DNA of 64,000 bases from UBA5314 sp964635975 (GCA_964635975.1 CAZWPO010000001.1:310001-374000), one strand, 5' to 3'. Positions 53,465 to 60,723 are shown, counted from the first letter of the stretch. The notes: generated by a model from the letters alone, not told the origin. Numbers and translations: made by a program.

Positions 53465-54310
53465 ATGATTTACACGAGCCGTTATCTGCGCTACCAGCAA
53501 CCTCATATTCAAGGTCCAGATGTACTTTTTTTGCAGCAACTTCTCAGTAAATATGGCTTTTTAGCGGATCCTGTTGATGGAGTATTTGATCTCAGAACAG
53601 AAAGAGCACTACGATATTTTCAGGAAAGTGCCAATCTCACTCAGGACGGGATCACATCACCTTATGTATGGAATAAGCTGCAGCAGAATTGGGATTCTCG
53701 CGATGGGCTCAAAACATCGGATACTGCTCATACCAGCATCACTGTCGACGTAGATAGACGGAGGTTGTATTTTTACCAGAACGACAAGCCAAAGGTATAC
53801 CGCGTGGCGGTCGGCAAGCGCTCGACTCCGACTCCCCTGGGCCACTGGGTAATAACTCAAAAAGCCATGAATCCGGGGGGGCCATTCGGAGCCCGCTGGA
53901 TGCGTTTGAGTGTTCCCTGGGGAGGATATGGCATCCATGGAACCAACAACCCAAAATCGATCGGTAAAGCGGTCAGCCATGGATGCATCCGCATGTATAA
54001 CAGGGACGTGATCGAAATCTATCCGCTTACACCTATAGGAACGCCCGTTGAGATCATCGGCAAAACCAGAAGCGGAGTTATTTTGCAAATGGGCAACAGC
54101 GGGGCAGCGGTTAGAATGCTGCAGCAGCATTTAAAAGTTTTAGGCTTTACAAGCGGACCAGTCGACGGCCGCTTCGGCCGTAAGACCAGAGTCGCACTAG
54201 TCAAATTTCAAAAGCAATACGGCCTCCCGGAAAGTGGCCGTCTTGATCCCCAGAGCTCCATCCTCCTGCACAGGGCGTTCGATGAAAAAATAAGGGATAT
54301 CGATCCCTAA
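53465..54310 (+). CDS. L,D-transpeptidase with two peptidoglycan-binding domains
   Basis: 281 aa. PG_binding_1 domain (about 17-72), YkuD catalytic domain (about 90-197) with H158 (HGTNN) and S-H172-G-C174-IRM, and a second PG_binding_1 domain (about 211-272, SGAAVRMLQQHLKVLGF). It should form 3-3 cross-links or attach proteins to the wall. No signal peptide or membrane segment is visible, as in several spore-associated YkuD proteins, so a spore-coat or cortex role is possible. The ATG follows GCGGGGGTGG. Its stop is one base from the end of the convergent TrmO gene. Confidence 0.92.
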   Translation: MIYTSRYLRYQQPHIQGPDVLFLQQLLSKYGFLADPVDGVFDLRTERALRYFQESANLTQDGITSPYVWNKLQQNWDSRDGLKTSDTAHTSITVDVDRRRLYFYQNDKPKVYRVAVGKRSTPTPLGHWVITQKAMNPGGPFGARWMRLSVPWGGYGIHGTNNPKSIGKAVSHGCIRMYNRDVIEIYPLTPIGTPVEIIGKTRSGVILQMGNSGAAVRMLQQHLKVLGFTSGPVDGRFGRKTRVALVKFQKQYGLPESGRLDPQSSILLHRAFDEKIRDIDP

Positions 54311-54311
54311 C

Positions 54312-55112
54312 TCAATACGTCCGATAAATGATTTCAAAAAGCTCGTGGTCCGGAGTCGATTGCTGACGCATATCCAGGTCTAAATTCCGGCTTTTGACTA
54401 GCAACTCTCCCCGGTCACTTTTCCAAATGCTCTGCAGGCAATCGTCCCTGTGCTCAAAATGAAAGCGCGCGGGATTTGAAAAACGTGCTCTGCTGATCCC
54501 CTGAAGGCAGTCAGCCAGGCAATAAGATCCTTTAATAAATAAAGTAATTCCATCAGCGTTTAGCTGTCCCAAATGTTCCTCAGCAACCATAGCCATGCGA
54601 ACCGCGGCAAAAAAGTGTGCACACTCCTCCTGGTGATGGTTCCTGGCCTGGCGGGCGAAAAAGTGATATCGCTTTTCATAATTATCGGCCCTTAAATAAG
54701 GCGTACGAGGGGAAAATACGCAGTCATTCTCAAAATACGGTTTTATATCTAATACTGGTGTGTTGTTTATTATATCGAGCTTCTTCATACGCAGGCTGCC
54801 GCCTTCAACTCCAACTAATTCGCCAAGACTGAGGCCTATAGGATTGGGACGGACCGGGGAACGGAGTGCAAATACGCCATACGTAGGAAGGTCATGGCTG
54901 ATCCTTCCTGGTTTGGTCTGCAAGACCTGGCGCGATGCCTTATGAAACCAGGATAAAACCCAGAGATGTGAATTCTTTTCAATACCTAAAAGAGCACCCT
55001 CAAATTCCGGTCGCACAACTATGAGCGACTCCACTCCGCCCATGGGCATTTCCATTGGATCATCGATGCTGTTAACAACTACGGCTACCGGCTTTATTCC
55101 TATTTCATCCAT
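54312..55112 (-). CDS. TrmO/TsaA-like tRNA methyltransferase fused to an FmdE-like domain
   Basis: 266 aa from the ATG at 55112 (AAGGGG upstream). Residues 1-140 are a TsaA/TrmO domain with RSPVRPNPIGLS (84-95); this family methylates N6 of t6A37 in tRNA using SAM. Residues about 160-266 resemble formylmethanofuran dehydrogenase subunit E-like domains: HFFAAVRMAM replaces the usual HGHLCPGLA-type motif, and SYCLADCLQGIS matches its C..D..Q segment. So the second domain has lost its first cysteine site. The role of the fusion is unknown; tRNA genes lie just upstream. Confidence 0.8.
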   Translation of the reverse strand: MDEIGIKPVAVVVNSIDDPMEMPMGGVESLIVVRPEFEGALLGIEKNSHLWVLSWFHKASRQVLQTKPGRISHDLPTYGVFALRSPVRPNPIGLSLGELVGVEGGSLRMKKLDIINNTPVLDIKPYFENDCVFSPRTPYLRADNYEKRYHFFARQARNHHQEECAHFFAAVRMAMVAEEHLGQLNADGITLFIKGSYCLADCLQGISRARFSNPARFHFEHRDDCLQSIWKSDRGELLVKSRNLDLDMRQQSTPDHELFEIIYRTY

Positions 55113-55174
55113 ATTTACACCCCTTCTTACTATAAATTCCTGGCTGTTGCCTATCTGACGATATATTGACCAAA

Positions 55175-55204
55175 TTGACACAGGTTTGAACGTGATGTTA
55201 TCAT
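55175..55204 (+). promoter_or_regulatory. Sigma-A promoter of tRNA-Pro
   Basis: TTGACA (55175-55180), 18-nt spacer, TATCAT (55199-55204), just upstream of the tRNA. Confidence 0.6.
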
Positions 55205-55213
55205 AAAGAAGTT

Positions 55214-55290
55214 CGGGGCGTAGCGCAGCTTGGTAGCGCGTCTGATTTGGGATCAGAAGGCCGCAGGTTCAAATCCTGTCGCCCCGACCA
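55214..55290 (+). tRNA. tRNA-Pro (TGG)
   Basis: 77 nt with encoded CCA. Acceptor CGGGGCG/CGCCCCG, anticodon loop TTTGGGA, T-loop GTTCAAATC. Followed by a terminator, so transcribed separately from the next tRNAs. Confidence 0.97.
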
Positions 55291-55306
55291 GTTAATACAG
55301 ATATTC

Positions 55307-55326
55307 GCCGAGGTCGGCTTTTTTCT
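55307..55326 (+). terminator. Terminator after tRNA-Pro
   Basis: GCCGA-GG-TCGGC followed by TTTTTTCTTTTT. Confidence 0.85.
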
Positions 55327-55471
55327 TTTTCCGGCTCTTTATTAAAATTATGATCCTTAGCAGTCTAATCGTCGTCATATTGTTTTCGACACGTCTGTAA
55401 TCCGATCCTTGTACTAATTAAGGTCATTGGAAAAGCCGGATTATTTCGCAATTAGAAAAATTAAATCTTGC

Positions 55472-55500
55472 TTGAAATACCTATTCATTAATTGTATAAT
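55472..55500 (+). promoter_or_regulatory. Sigma-A promoter of the five-tRNA cluster
   Basis: TTGAAA (55472-55477), 17-nt spacer, TATAAT (55495-55500), 11 nt upstream of tRNA-Gly. Confidence 0.82.
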
Positions 55501-55511
55501 ACACTTTGCGG

Positions 55512-55585
55512 GCGGGTGTAGCTCAATGGTAGAGCCCCAGCCTTCCAAGCTGGTTGCGAGGGTCCGATTCCCTTCACCCGCTCCA
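55512..55585 (+). tRNA. tRNA-Gly (TCC)
   Basis: 74 nt with encoded CCA. Acceptor GCGGGTG/CACCCGC, anticodon loop CTTCCAA. First tRNA of the cluster Gly-Arg-His-Gln-Lys. Confidence 0.97.
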
Positions 55586-55591
55586 AATTAT

Positions 55592-55668
55592 GTCCCTGTA
55601 GCTCAGCCGGACAGAGCAACGGCCTTCTAAGCCGTGGGTCGGGGGTTCGAATCCCTCCGGGGACGCCA
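55592..55668 (+). tRNA. tRNA-Arg (TCT)
   Basis: 77 nt with encoded CCA. Acceptor GTCCCTG, anticodon loop CTTCTAA, T-loop GTTCGAATC. Only 6 nt after tRNA-Gly. Confidence 0.96.
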
Positions 55669-55683
55669 CTTAGATTGCAGCCT

Positions 55684-55761
55684 GGTGGATGTAGCTCAGT
55701 TGGTTAGAGTACCAGATTGTGGCTCTGGGGGTCGTGGGTTCAAGTCCCATCATCCACCCCA
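55684..55761 (+). tRNA. tRNA-His (GTG)
   Basis: 78 nt including the extra 5' G (position -1) paired with C73, the identity mark of tRNA-His. Acceptor GTGGATG/CATCCAC, anticodon loop TTGTGGC, encoded CCA. Confidence 0.96.
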
Positions 55762-55808
55762 TTGTAACCCTGGCCGTCCGCAAAGTTAGCCCGGCACGCT
55801 TTCGAAGT

Positions 55809-55883
55809 AGGGGTGTAGCCAAGCGGTAAGGCAACGGACTTTGACTCCGTCACTCGTTGGTTCGAATCCAGCCACCCCTGCCA
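55809..55883 (+). tRNA. tRNA-Gln (TTG)
   Basis: 75 nt with encoded CCA. Acceptor AGGGGTG/CACCCCT, anticodon loop CTTTGAC, T-loop GTTCGAATC. Confidence 0.96.
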
Positions 55884-55891
55884 CTATATAT

Positions 55892-55967
55892 GGGCCATTA
55901 GCTCAGGAGGTAGAGCACCTGACTTTTAATCAGGGTGTCCCAGGTTCGAATCCTGGATGGCTCACCA
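55892..55967 (+). tRNA. tRNA-Lys (TTT)
   Basis: 76 nt with encoded CCA. Acceptor GGGCCAT/ATGGCTC with one G-T pair, anticodon loop CTTTTAA. Last tRNA of the cluster. Confidence 0.96.
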
Positions 55968-55978
55968 TAGAAAACATC

Positions 55979-56004
55979 AATGCTCCCTAAATGGGAGCAT
56001 TTTC
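55979..56004 (+). terminator. Terminator after the tRNA cluster
   Basis: AATGCTCCC / GGGAGCATT stem with a 5-nt loop, then TTCGCTTGT. It sits between the tRNAs and the convergent GGDEF gene. Confidence 0.75.
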
Positions 56005-56028
56005 GCTTGTAAAGTGAAAAATATCAGC

Positions 56029-56841
56029 TTATTGAGTAAGGCAGTGTCTGGCCGATTGCTTGACCAGATACATCTTGGAATCAGCTTTCGAGATAAGATC
56101 TTCAAAACTGCATCCGTCCTCCGGATAATATGAAAATCCTATCGATGCTCTTATAGGCAGATCTACTTTTTTAATGCTATTTAGTAGACTGAGAATTCTC
56201 TGCAGTAAAACATATTCAATACTTCTGCGAGCATCCTTAAATAAAATAATGAATTCATCACCGCCAAAACGGGCAATGATATTGCTCTGGCGAAAGGATT
56301 CCTGCAATAAACCTGCGATTTCCGCCAACACCGCGTCTCCCTTCAGGTGTCCATATGTATCATTTATAGCCTTAAAATTGTCCAGATCGATGAAGGCTAT
56401 ACTGAAGCGAGATCCTGTTCTTTCGCAATGAGCTATCTCCTGATCGACTCTTATTTTTAGTGTATTTTTATTGATAAGCCCAGTAAGCTCATCAATGCTA
56501 ACATTTTTTCGCATAAGTTGAAACTTTAATGCATTCTCCAGAGCTCTTGTGCAAACCTTGGAAATTGCGAAATAATCATCTGCTTCTATTTCCAAAGTCG
56601 GCTTGACGATGAAAATAGTCTCATCCAAGCTGGTAAGAGAGAATACTATGTCGTCAAATACCGTCTCAACGGATGCGGTGGATAATCCTGAATTTCTGAA
56701 TGTCCTTTGAAATCCCTCTCCATTAACCATAGCCACATAGGAGGCTTCGCTGATGGTCAGCAACTGGTCCAGCAGGTATTCTACTGTGTCTTCATAATCC
56801 ATGAGCGGCGGAACAAGTTTGTCAATCATTGTGTCTCCCAT
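56029..56841 (-). CDS. GGDEF-domain diguanylate cyclase
   Basis: 270 aa. An N-terminal region of about 115 residues with no recognised motif and no membrane helix is followed by a GGDEF domain starting DELTGLINKNTL, with active site GGDEF at 193-197. It should make cyclic di-GMP from GTP. The inhibitory I-site RxxD reads RQSN (184-187), so product inhibition at that site is probably lost. It lies 3 nt after the HD-GYP gene, giving a synthase/hydrolase pair. Confidence 0.93.
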   Translation of the reverse strand: MGDTMIDKLVPPLMDYEDTVEYLLDQLLTISEASYVAMVNGEGFQRTFRNSGLSTASVETVFDDIVFSLTSLDETIFIVKPTLEIEADDYFAISKVCTRALENALKFQLMRKNVSIDELTGLINKNTLKIRVDQEIAHCERTGSRFSIAFIDLDNFKAINDTYGHLKGDAVLAEIAGLLQESFRQSNIIARFGGDEFIILFKDARRSIEYVLLQRILSLLNSIKKVDLPIRASIGFSYYPEDGCSFEDLISKADSKMYLVKQSARHCLTQ

Positions 56842-56844
56842 CCT

Positions 56845-57957
56845 TTACACTAACGCGGCCAATTTGTTTTGATCAAATATTTGCGCAAGCTGCCTTAGTT
56901 CACTGTTCTCCGGTGTACCGGTAATAACGAGTGATAATTCTTTCTTTAAATCCACCTCTTCATTGGAATCGATCAATCCTAATACCGGTCTAAAGGGCAG
57001 TTCTGGATCAACTTTTTTTACGATTCCTATATCCCCTGTATTCAATTTGACGCAGCTGCCTTCGGGATATGGGTCGATACAGGTCAGGAATATTTTTAAA
57101 GTATCAATATTAAACATCACGTTTCCGGAGGCCAGCATCATTTCATAAACTTCATTATGCTGTAATGCTTTTCTATAGACCCGGTCTACGATCATGGCAT
57201 TGTAAACGTCAGATAATGCACAAATGACTGACATTTCGTCTATATCTCGTTCCATAATACCCCGGGGGTATCCGCTGCCATCGAAGCGCTCGTGATGATT
57301 AAGCAGAATCAAAGCTGAGCGGCTGTCAATATCGGTATTTATTTCCTCTTTGACCATTCGATAACCCCTGGTGGTATGTTCTTTTATTTCATCGTACTCC
57401 TCAGGGCTCAATGTACCCGGCTTATTAATTATTTTATTATCAATCTTAACTTTGCCGAGATCATGCAAAAGACTTCCCATCCCGAGAATAATTAATTTGG
57501 ACCGGTTATAGCCCAATTTCATACCGCAGTAGACTGCAAGGGCACAAACATCAACAGAATGCGTAAACGTATAGATATCAGCAGAAGATATTTCGCTTAA
57601 ACCTTCCAGAGGGACTTTCCCGGCCATGATTTCATCTACAATATCGCTAACCCTATCAGCAACCGCCCTGAATTGCCTGGTGGTTTTTTTATTTCTGAGC
57701 GCCCACTGCCTGACCGTTGTAGCGGTCCAGACTTTGACCTCATCGGCCAGCACATTCTCGTTTGGCGGTATAATACTCTCAAAAGCATCATGGACGGTTA
57801 CAGCCAGCACATTATATTTCTGTAGAAAAAATATGTATTTAGCAGTAAGCTTTACGCCCCTATTTAGTAATAATCTACCATCGGGCCCATAAACACCTCT
57901 GGATAAGACCATACCCGGTTCCAAATGGGATACAGGCAGTTTCATCCTCAACGGCAT
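56845..57957 (-). CDS. HD-GYP domain cyclic-di-GMP phosphodiesterase
   Basis: 370 aa. N-terminal PilZ-like or linker region (about 1-120) without a sensor domain I recognise, then an HD-GYP domain with H165-D166 (LLHDLGKVKID) and HHERFDGSGYPRG (221-233). It should cleave cyclic di-GMP. The start is uncertain between the ATGs at 57957 and 57945. Upstream of the GGDEF gene in the same operon. Confidence 0.92.
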   Translation of the reverse strand: MPLRMKLPVSHLEPGMVLSRGVYGPDGRLLLNRGVKLTAKYIFFLQKYNVLAVTVHDAFESIIPPNENVLADEVKVWTATTVRQWALRNKKTTRQFRAVADRVSDIVDEIMAGKVPLEGLSEISSADIYTFTHSVDVCALAVYCGMKLGYNRSKLIILGMGSLLHDLGKVKIDNKIINKPGTLSPEEYDEIKEHTTRGYRMVKEEINTDIDSRSALILLNHHERFDGSGYPRGIMERDIDEMSVICALSDVYNAMIVDRVYRKALQHNEVYEMMLASGNVMFNIDTLKIFLTCIDPYPEGSCVKLNTGDIGIVKKVDPELPFRPVLGLIDSNEEVDLKKELSLVITGTPENSELRQLAQIFDQNKLAALV

Positions 57958-58232
57958 GCCTTCTTAATAGTATAAGAAGACATGCCAGCCTCCCTTCCCG
58001 CAGGTTTCCGTCCTACATCGCCAATCATTTGTTGCTTATTCAGCAACTTATTAGGACTTTAAGCCTAACTATATTTTACTATTCGTCCCGTTATTATACA
58101 ATAAAAATAATATTTGTTTTTTCGACATGTTTTCGAAAAGTCTGCGATATTGAGTAAATATTTGACGGGTAGCAAGATGTGCCAGGGAAGCTTAGCTATA
58201 TTGTTACTTAAATAAGGGGCGCAAACCATAAA
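57958..58232. other. Intergenic region upstream of the HD-GYP gene
   Basis: AT-rich non-coding DNA between the HD-GYP gene and repeat copy C. It should contain the promoter of the HD-GYP/GGDEF operon on the minus strand, but I see no strong -35/-10 pair. Confidence 0.4.
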
Positions 58233-58460
58233 GCCGCGCACGTATGCGCGGCCTAAGTTGGCAAACTGGGAGAGCGAGCAAAAAAAGTGTAGATTGAGGC
58301 GTACCTGTGTTTGTCGTACCATTCGGGCACTAGAATCTCAGTTCGCTACGCTCAACAAATAAGGTTGATTGAGCGGGGGTATGGGTAATCTCAGATAGAA
58401 AACATAAGTGATCAACATACAGCTTTTTTTGACGGTCTGAGCCGCGCATGTATGCGCGGC
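58233..58460 (+). repeat. Copy C of the terminator-bracketed repeat
   Basis: Bracketed by GCCGCGCACGTATGCGCGGC (58233-58252) and the same 20-mer with one C-to-T change (58441-58460). The core (58254-58440) contains GGGAGAGCGAGCAAAAAAAG near its left end and CTTTTTTTGACGGTCTGA at its right end, as in copies A and B. It shares ATTGAGGCGTACCTG, the TTCGGGCACTAG block and CTCAACAAATAAGG with copy B. The first hairpin half seen in A and B is missing. It lies just downstream of tatA (minus strand). Confidence 0.85.
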
Positions 58461-58520
58461 CATATTGTAGTATGCTAATACTGATCTTTACAAGAGAAAG
58501 GCACAATTAATCGCAGCATG

Positions 58521-58814
58521 CTATTTAGATTTAGATTCGTCTTCCCCTTCTTTTGGCAGGTTGCTTTGATCATCTTCAGCCTTTACTATCGGGGGTGATC
58601 CCACAGACTCCGTTTTTGAAGGAGCAGGCTCACTTTCCTTGATGGCATCCTGAAACTCCTTTTGCAATCCGCTGGATGCATTTTTGAACTGGTTGACAGC
58701 CTTCCCCAATCCCTTAGCAACTTCAGGCAACTTGCCCGGTCCAAACACTATCAAGGCAATCAATAATACTAATACGAGTTCCCATGCGCCAATATTTCCA
58801 ATAAACCCAAACAT
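58521..58814 (-). CDS. tatA: Twin-arginine translocase subunit TatA/TatE
   Basis: 97 aa. N-terminal membrane helix (about 8-25, WELVLVLLIALIVFGPGKLPE) with the FGPGKLPE hinge, an amphipathic helix (KGLGKAVNQFKNA) and a long charged tail rich in E, D, K and S. It forms the pore of the Tat export system with TatC, which is not in this window. Single gene, followed by repeat copy C. Confidence 0.94.
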   Translation of the reverse strand: MFGFIGNIGAWELVLVLLIALIVFGPGKLPEVAKGLGKAVNQFKNASSGLQKEFQDAIKESEPAPSKTESVGSPPIVKAEDDQSNLPKEGEDESKSK

Positions 58815-59175
58815 ATCTAAACCTCCCGATAAATATCACTGGGTCTTAATCATTATATCAAAGTAATTTTAACCTTCGTCTGTTTGTTATGCAAATATTA
58901 ATTAAAAGGGGACTTGTGAAAAGACATCCGGGTCGTCCACTGTAATTGAATTGCCTATAATTCCATTCCGGCATGTTGCCTCAGTATTGCTTTTTTGTCA
59001 TTTCCTATATATTGCTGGAAATAACTATACATAATGGGTTAAGTTGACGATATAATTAAACATAGGATAATTTAGCGTATTATGTCGCTATTTTGCATCA
59101 TTTTCCCTAATTTGTAGCTAAAATGCAACGGTTTTCCCAGCCCGCTTTTTTTCACGAAAACAAAGGAGGTTTATA
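58815..59175. other. Divergent intergenic region between tatA and the chemoreceptor gene
   Basis: About 360 bp without a gene. A plus-strand promoter for the chemoreceptor is at 59044-59073 (listed separately). On the tatA side no clear promoter was picked out by eye. No repeat or RNA was recognised. Confidence 0.5.
59044..59073 (+). promoter_or_regulatory. Promoter of the soluble chemoreceptor gene
   Basis: TTGACG (59044-59049) with GATAAT (59066-59071, spacer 16) or TAATTT (59068-59073, spacer 18). I tried to read it as a sigma-D flagellar promoter; spacing did not fit. Confidence 0.55.
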
Positions 59176-60330
59176 ATGGACTTCATCACGCCTGAAGCTA
59201 TCGAACCCTTTAAGCAGTTGTCCGAAATGCTGGCCGATTCTATTCCGGGGGGAATTATTTTTGCTTTGTCCGATATGGAAAAATTGACCTGGAAAAAAGC
59301 ATCCAAGAGTTTTGACATCCCTGCTTTTCAAATCGGCTTACCGCTGCGCAAGGGCGGCGCTGCTGATATATGCATGAAAACCGGTCGCCCGGCAGAAGAG
59401 TCAGTACCGCGGGCCGTTTATGGAATGCGTTTTTTGATGCAGGCGGTACCCGTGATGGAAGAAGGCTCTGTATTGGGATCTATGATTGTAATCTTTCCTA
59501 AAATGATTGCTATTGCCAGAGCTTTTCCGGATTTCGCGCCAATAATCGCCAATATGTTTCCCGAGGGAAGCCACATGTATATGACCGACCTCGAGAAATA
59601 CGTATACTCCCACCCGTCTGACATGTTTTCCCTGCCCGGTATCGAGGGAGGAACTCCCTACAAGGATGAATCCGTCGCCGCCCAGGCTATCCGTACTAAA
59701 CGCCCTGTTGACAAGGAGTTGGATGCCAATGTATATGGCATCCCGGTAAGAGTTGCTACTTTCCCACTTTTTGACGATGAAAATGTAAACAATGTTGTGG
59801 CTACCATCGGGATTGTAACTCCCAAGGCTAATGCAGTCCGCCTGCGCGAGGTGGCCACCAACCTCACCAGGGCCCTGGAAGAGATTTCGGCAGTTATTGA
59901 GGAACTGGCCGCATCAGCAGGCGAAATAAACATTAATGAGCAAAATCTAAATTCCAAGATTAGAGGAGTCAACAGCCTGGCTGATGAAATTAGTGAAGTT
60001 CTCGCATTTATCAAACAAATCGCTGATGAGACTAAAATGTTGGGCTTGAATGCTGCTATTGAAGCGGCCCGCGCAGGCGAGGTAGGACGCGGGTTTGGAG
60101 TGGTAGCCGAAGAGATTCGCAAGTTGTCTGACGAGTCCAAAGAAACCGTGGTCACTATCAGAGCTCTTATTGACCGTATTAAAGGCGAGGTACGAGAGAC
60201 CGCCGATAATAGTCAGGTCACCATGAATGCAAGCCAGGAACAGGCTGCCGCCACTCAGGAGATTACCGCCAGCATCGAAGAGATCACCAGCATGGCTGAA
60301 GAACTTGACCGCATGGCCAAGAATATGTAA
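59176..60330 (+). CDS. Soluble methyl-accepting chemotaxis-type receptor
   Basis: 384 aa with no membrane segment and no HAMP domain. Residues about 1-215 form a sensor region I cannot assign (VYGMRFLMQAVPVMEEG and VYGIPVRVATFPLFDDE look like two related halves). The C-terminal signalling hairpin has the CheA/CheW-binding tip ETKMLGLNAAIEAARAGEVG, but the methylation-helix bundle is short. Similar short cytoplasmic receptors, such as Bacillus YfmS, signal from the cytoplasm. SD AAAGGAGG is 7 nt before the ATG. Confidence 0.9.
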   Translation: MDFITPEAIEPFKQLSEMLADSIPGGIIFALSDMEKLTWKKASKSFDIPAFQIGLPLRKGGAADICMKTGRPAEESVPRAVYGMRFLMQAVPVMEEGSVLGSMIVIFPKMIAIARAFPDFAPIIANMFPEGSHMYMTDLEKYVYSHPSDMFSLPGIEGGTPYKDESVAAQAIRTKRPVDKELDANVYGIPVRVATFPLFDDENVNNVVATIGIVTPKANAVRLREVATNLTRALEEISAVIEELAASAGEININEQNLNSKIRGVNSLADEISEVLAFIKQIADETKMLGLNAAIEAARAGEVGRGFGVVAEEIRKLSDESKETVVTIRALIDRIKGEVRETADNSQVTMNASQEQAAATQEITASIEEITSMAEELDRMAKNM

Positions 60331-60348
60331 TAAAGAAATGCTTCATGG

Positions 60349-60384
60349 GGAGCCGCATAATAAACGCGCGGCTCCTTGCCTATT
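60349..60384 (+). terminator. Terminator after the chemoreceptor gene
   Basis: GGAGCCGC / GCGGCTCC stem with an 11-nt loop, followed by TTGCCTATTT. The T tract is weak. Confidence 0.6.
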
Positions 60385-60410
60385 TACCGATAGCTCTACT
60401 ATTAAGCCGA

Positions 60411-60439
60411 TTGACATCCCTGCTAAATACTCCTATAAT
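60411..60439 (+). promoter_or_regulatory. Perfect consensus sigma-A promoter for the tRNA-Leu locus
   Basis: TTGACA (60411-60416), 17-nt spacer, TATAAT (60434-60439). It lies 48 nt upstream of the truncated tRNA-Leu copy and 160 nt upstream of the intact tRNA-Leu. Confidence 0.9.
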
Positions 60440-60486
60440 ATGTTAGTGTCTGTTGGTGATCTGGCTCTGACTTTTCAGGTTTTTTT

Positions 60487-60530
60487 GCGGATGTGGCGGA
60501 ATTGACAGACACGTCAAACGCGAGACGTAT
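60487..60530 (+). pseudogene. Truncated tRNA-Leu copy (5' half only)
   Basis: The first 28 nt match the 5' part of the intact tRNA-Leu 113 bp downstream at about 24 positions (acceptor strand GCGGATG, D-arm GGCGGAATTGACAGACACG). Beyond this, no matching anticodon arm, variable arm, T-arm or CATCCGC acceptor strand is found. The D-loop GG is changed to GA. A small stem ACGTC/GACGT follows. Not a functional tRNA. Confidence 0.75.
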
Positions 60531-60599
60531 TGTTATCAAACATTCATGTTATTGCCATTATAAAAAATGATATAAACGCAAGAAAGAAATAACGATTAT

Positions 60600-60684
60600 G
60601 CGGTAGTGGTGGAATTGGCAGACACGCTGGATTTAGGTTCCAGTGCCGAGAGGTGTGGAGGTTCGAGTCCTCTCTACCGCACCA
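60600..60684 (+). tRNA. tRNA-Leu (TAG)
   Basis: 85 nt, class II tRNA with a long variable arm and encoded CCA. Acceptor GCGGTAG/CTACCGC, anticodon loop TTTAGGT, T-loop GTTCGAGTC. Confidence 0.97.
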
Positions 60685-60694
60685 TGGAAGAGAC

Positions 60695-60723
60695 AGGGCT
60701 TTTCAAAAGCCCTTTGTTTTTGG
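60695..60723 (+). terminator. Terminator after tRNA-Leu
   Basis: AGGGCTTTT-C-AAAAGCCCT hairpin followed by TTGTTTTT. Confidence 0.85.

Noticed and set aside
55427..55630. Plus-strand open frame of 67 codons
   Set aside because: It overlaps two complete tRNA genes and has no SD.
58065..58322. Minus-strand open frame of 85 codons across repeat copy C
   Set aside because: It runs through the left hairpin and the repeat, has no SD, and its composition is that of the repeat and AT-rich DNA. No protein family is suggested.
59030..59060. Sigma-D (flagellar/chemotaxis) promoter for the chemoreceptor
   Set aside because: CGATAT is present, but no TAAA-like -35 at 14-16 nt could be placed; a sigma-A reading fits better.
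60487..60684. Single tRNA-Leu interrupted by a group I intron
   Set aside because: The 5' half at 60487 needs a CATCCGC acceptor strand, which is absent. The downstream tRNA-Leu is complete on its own with a different acceptor stem.
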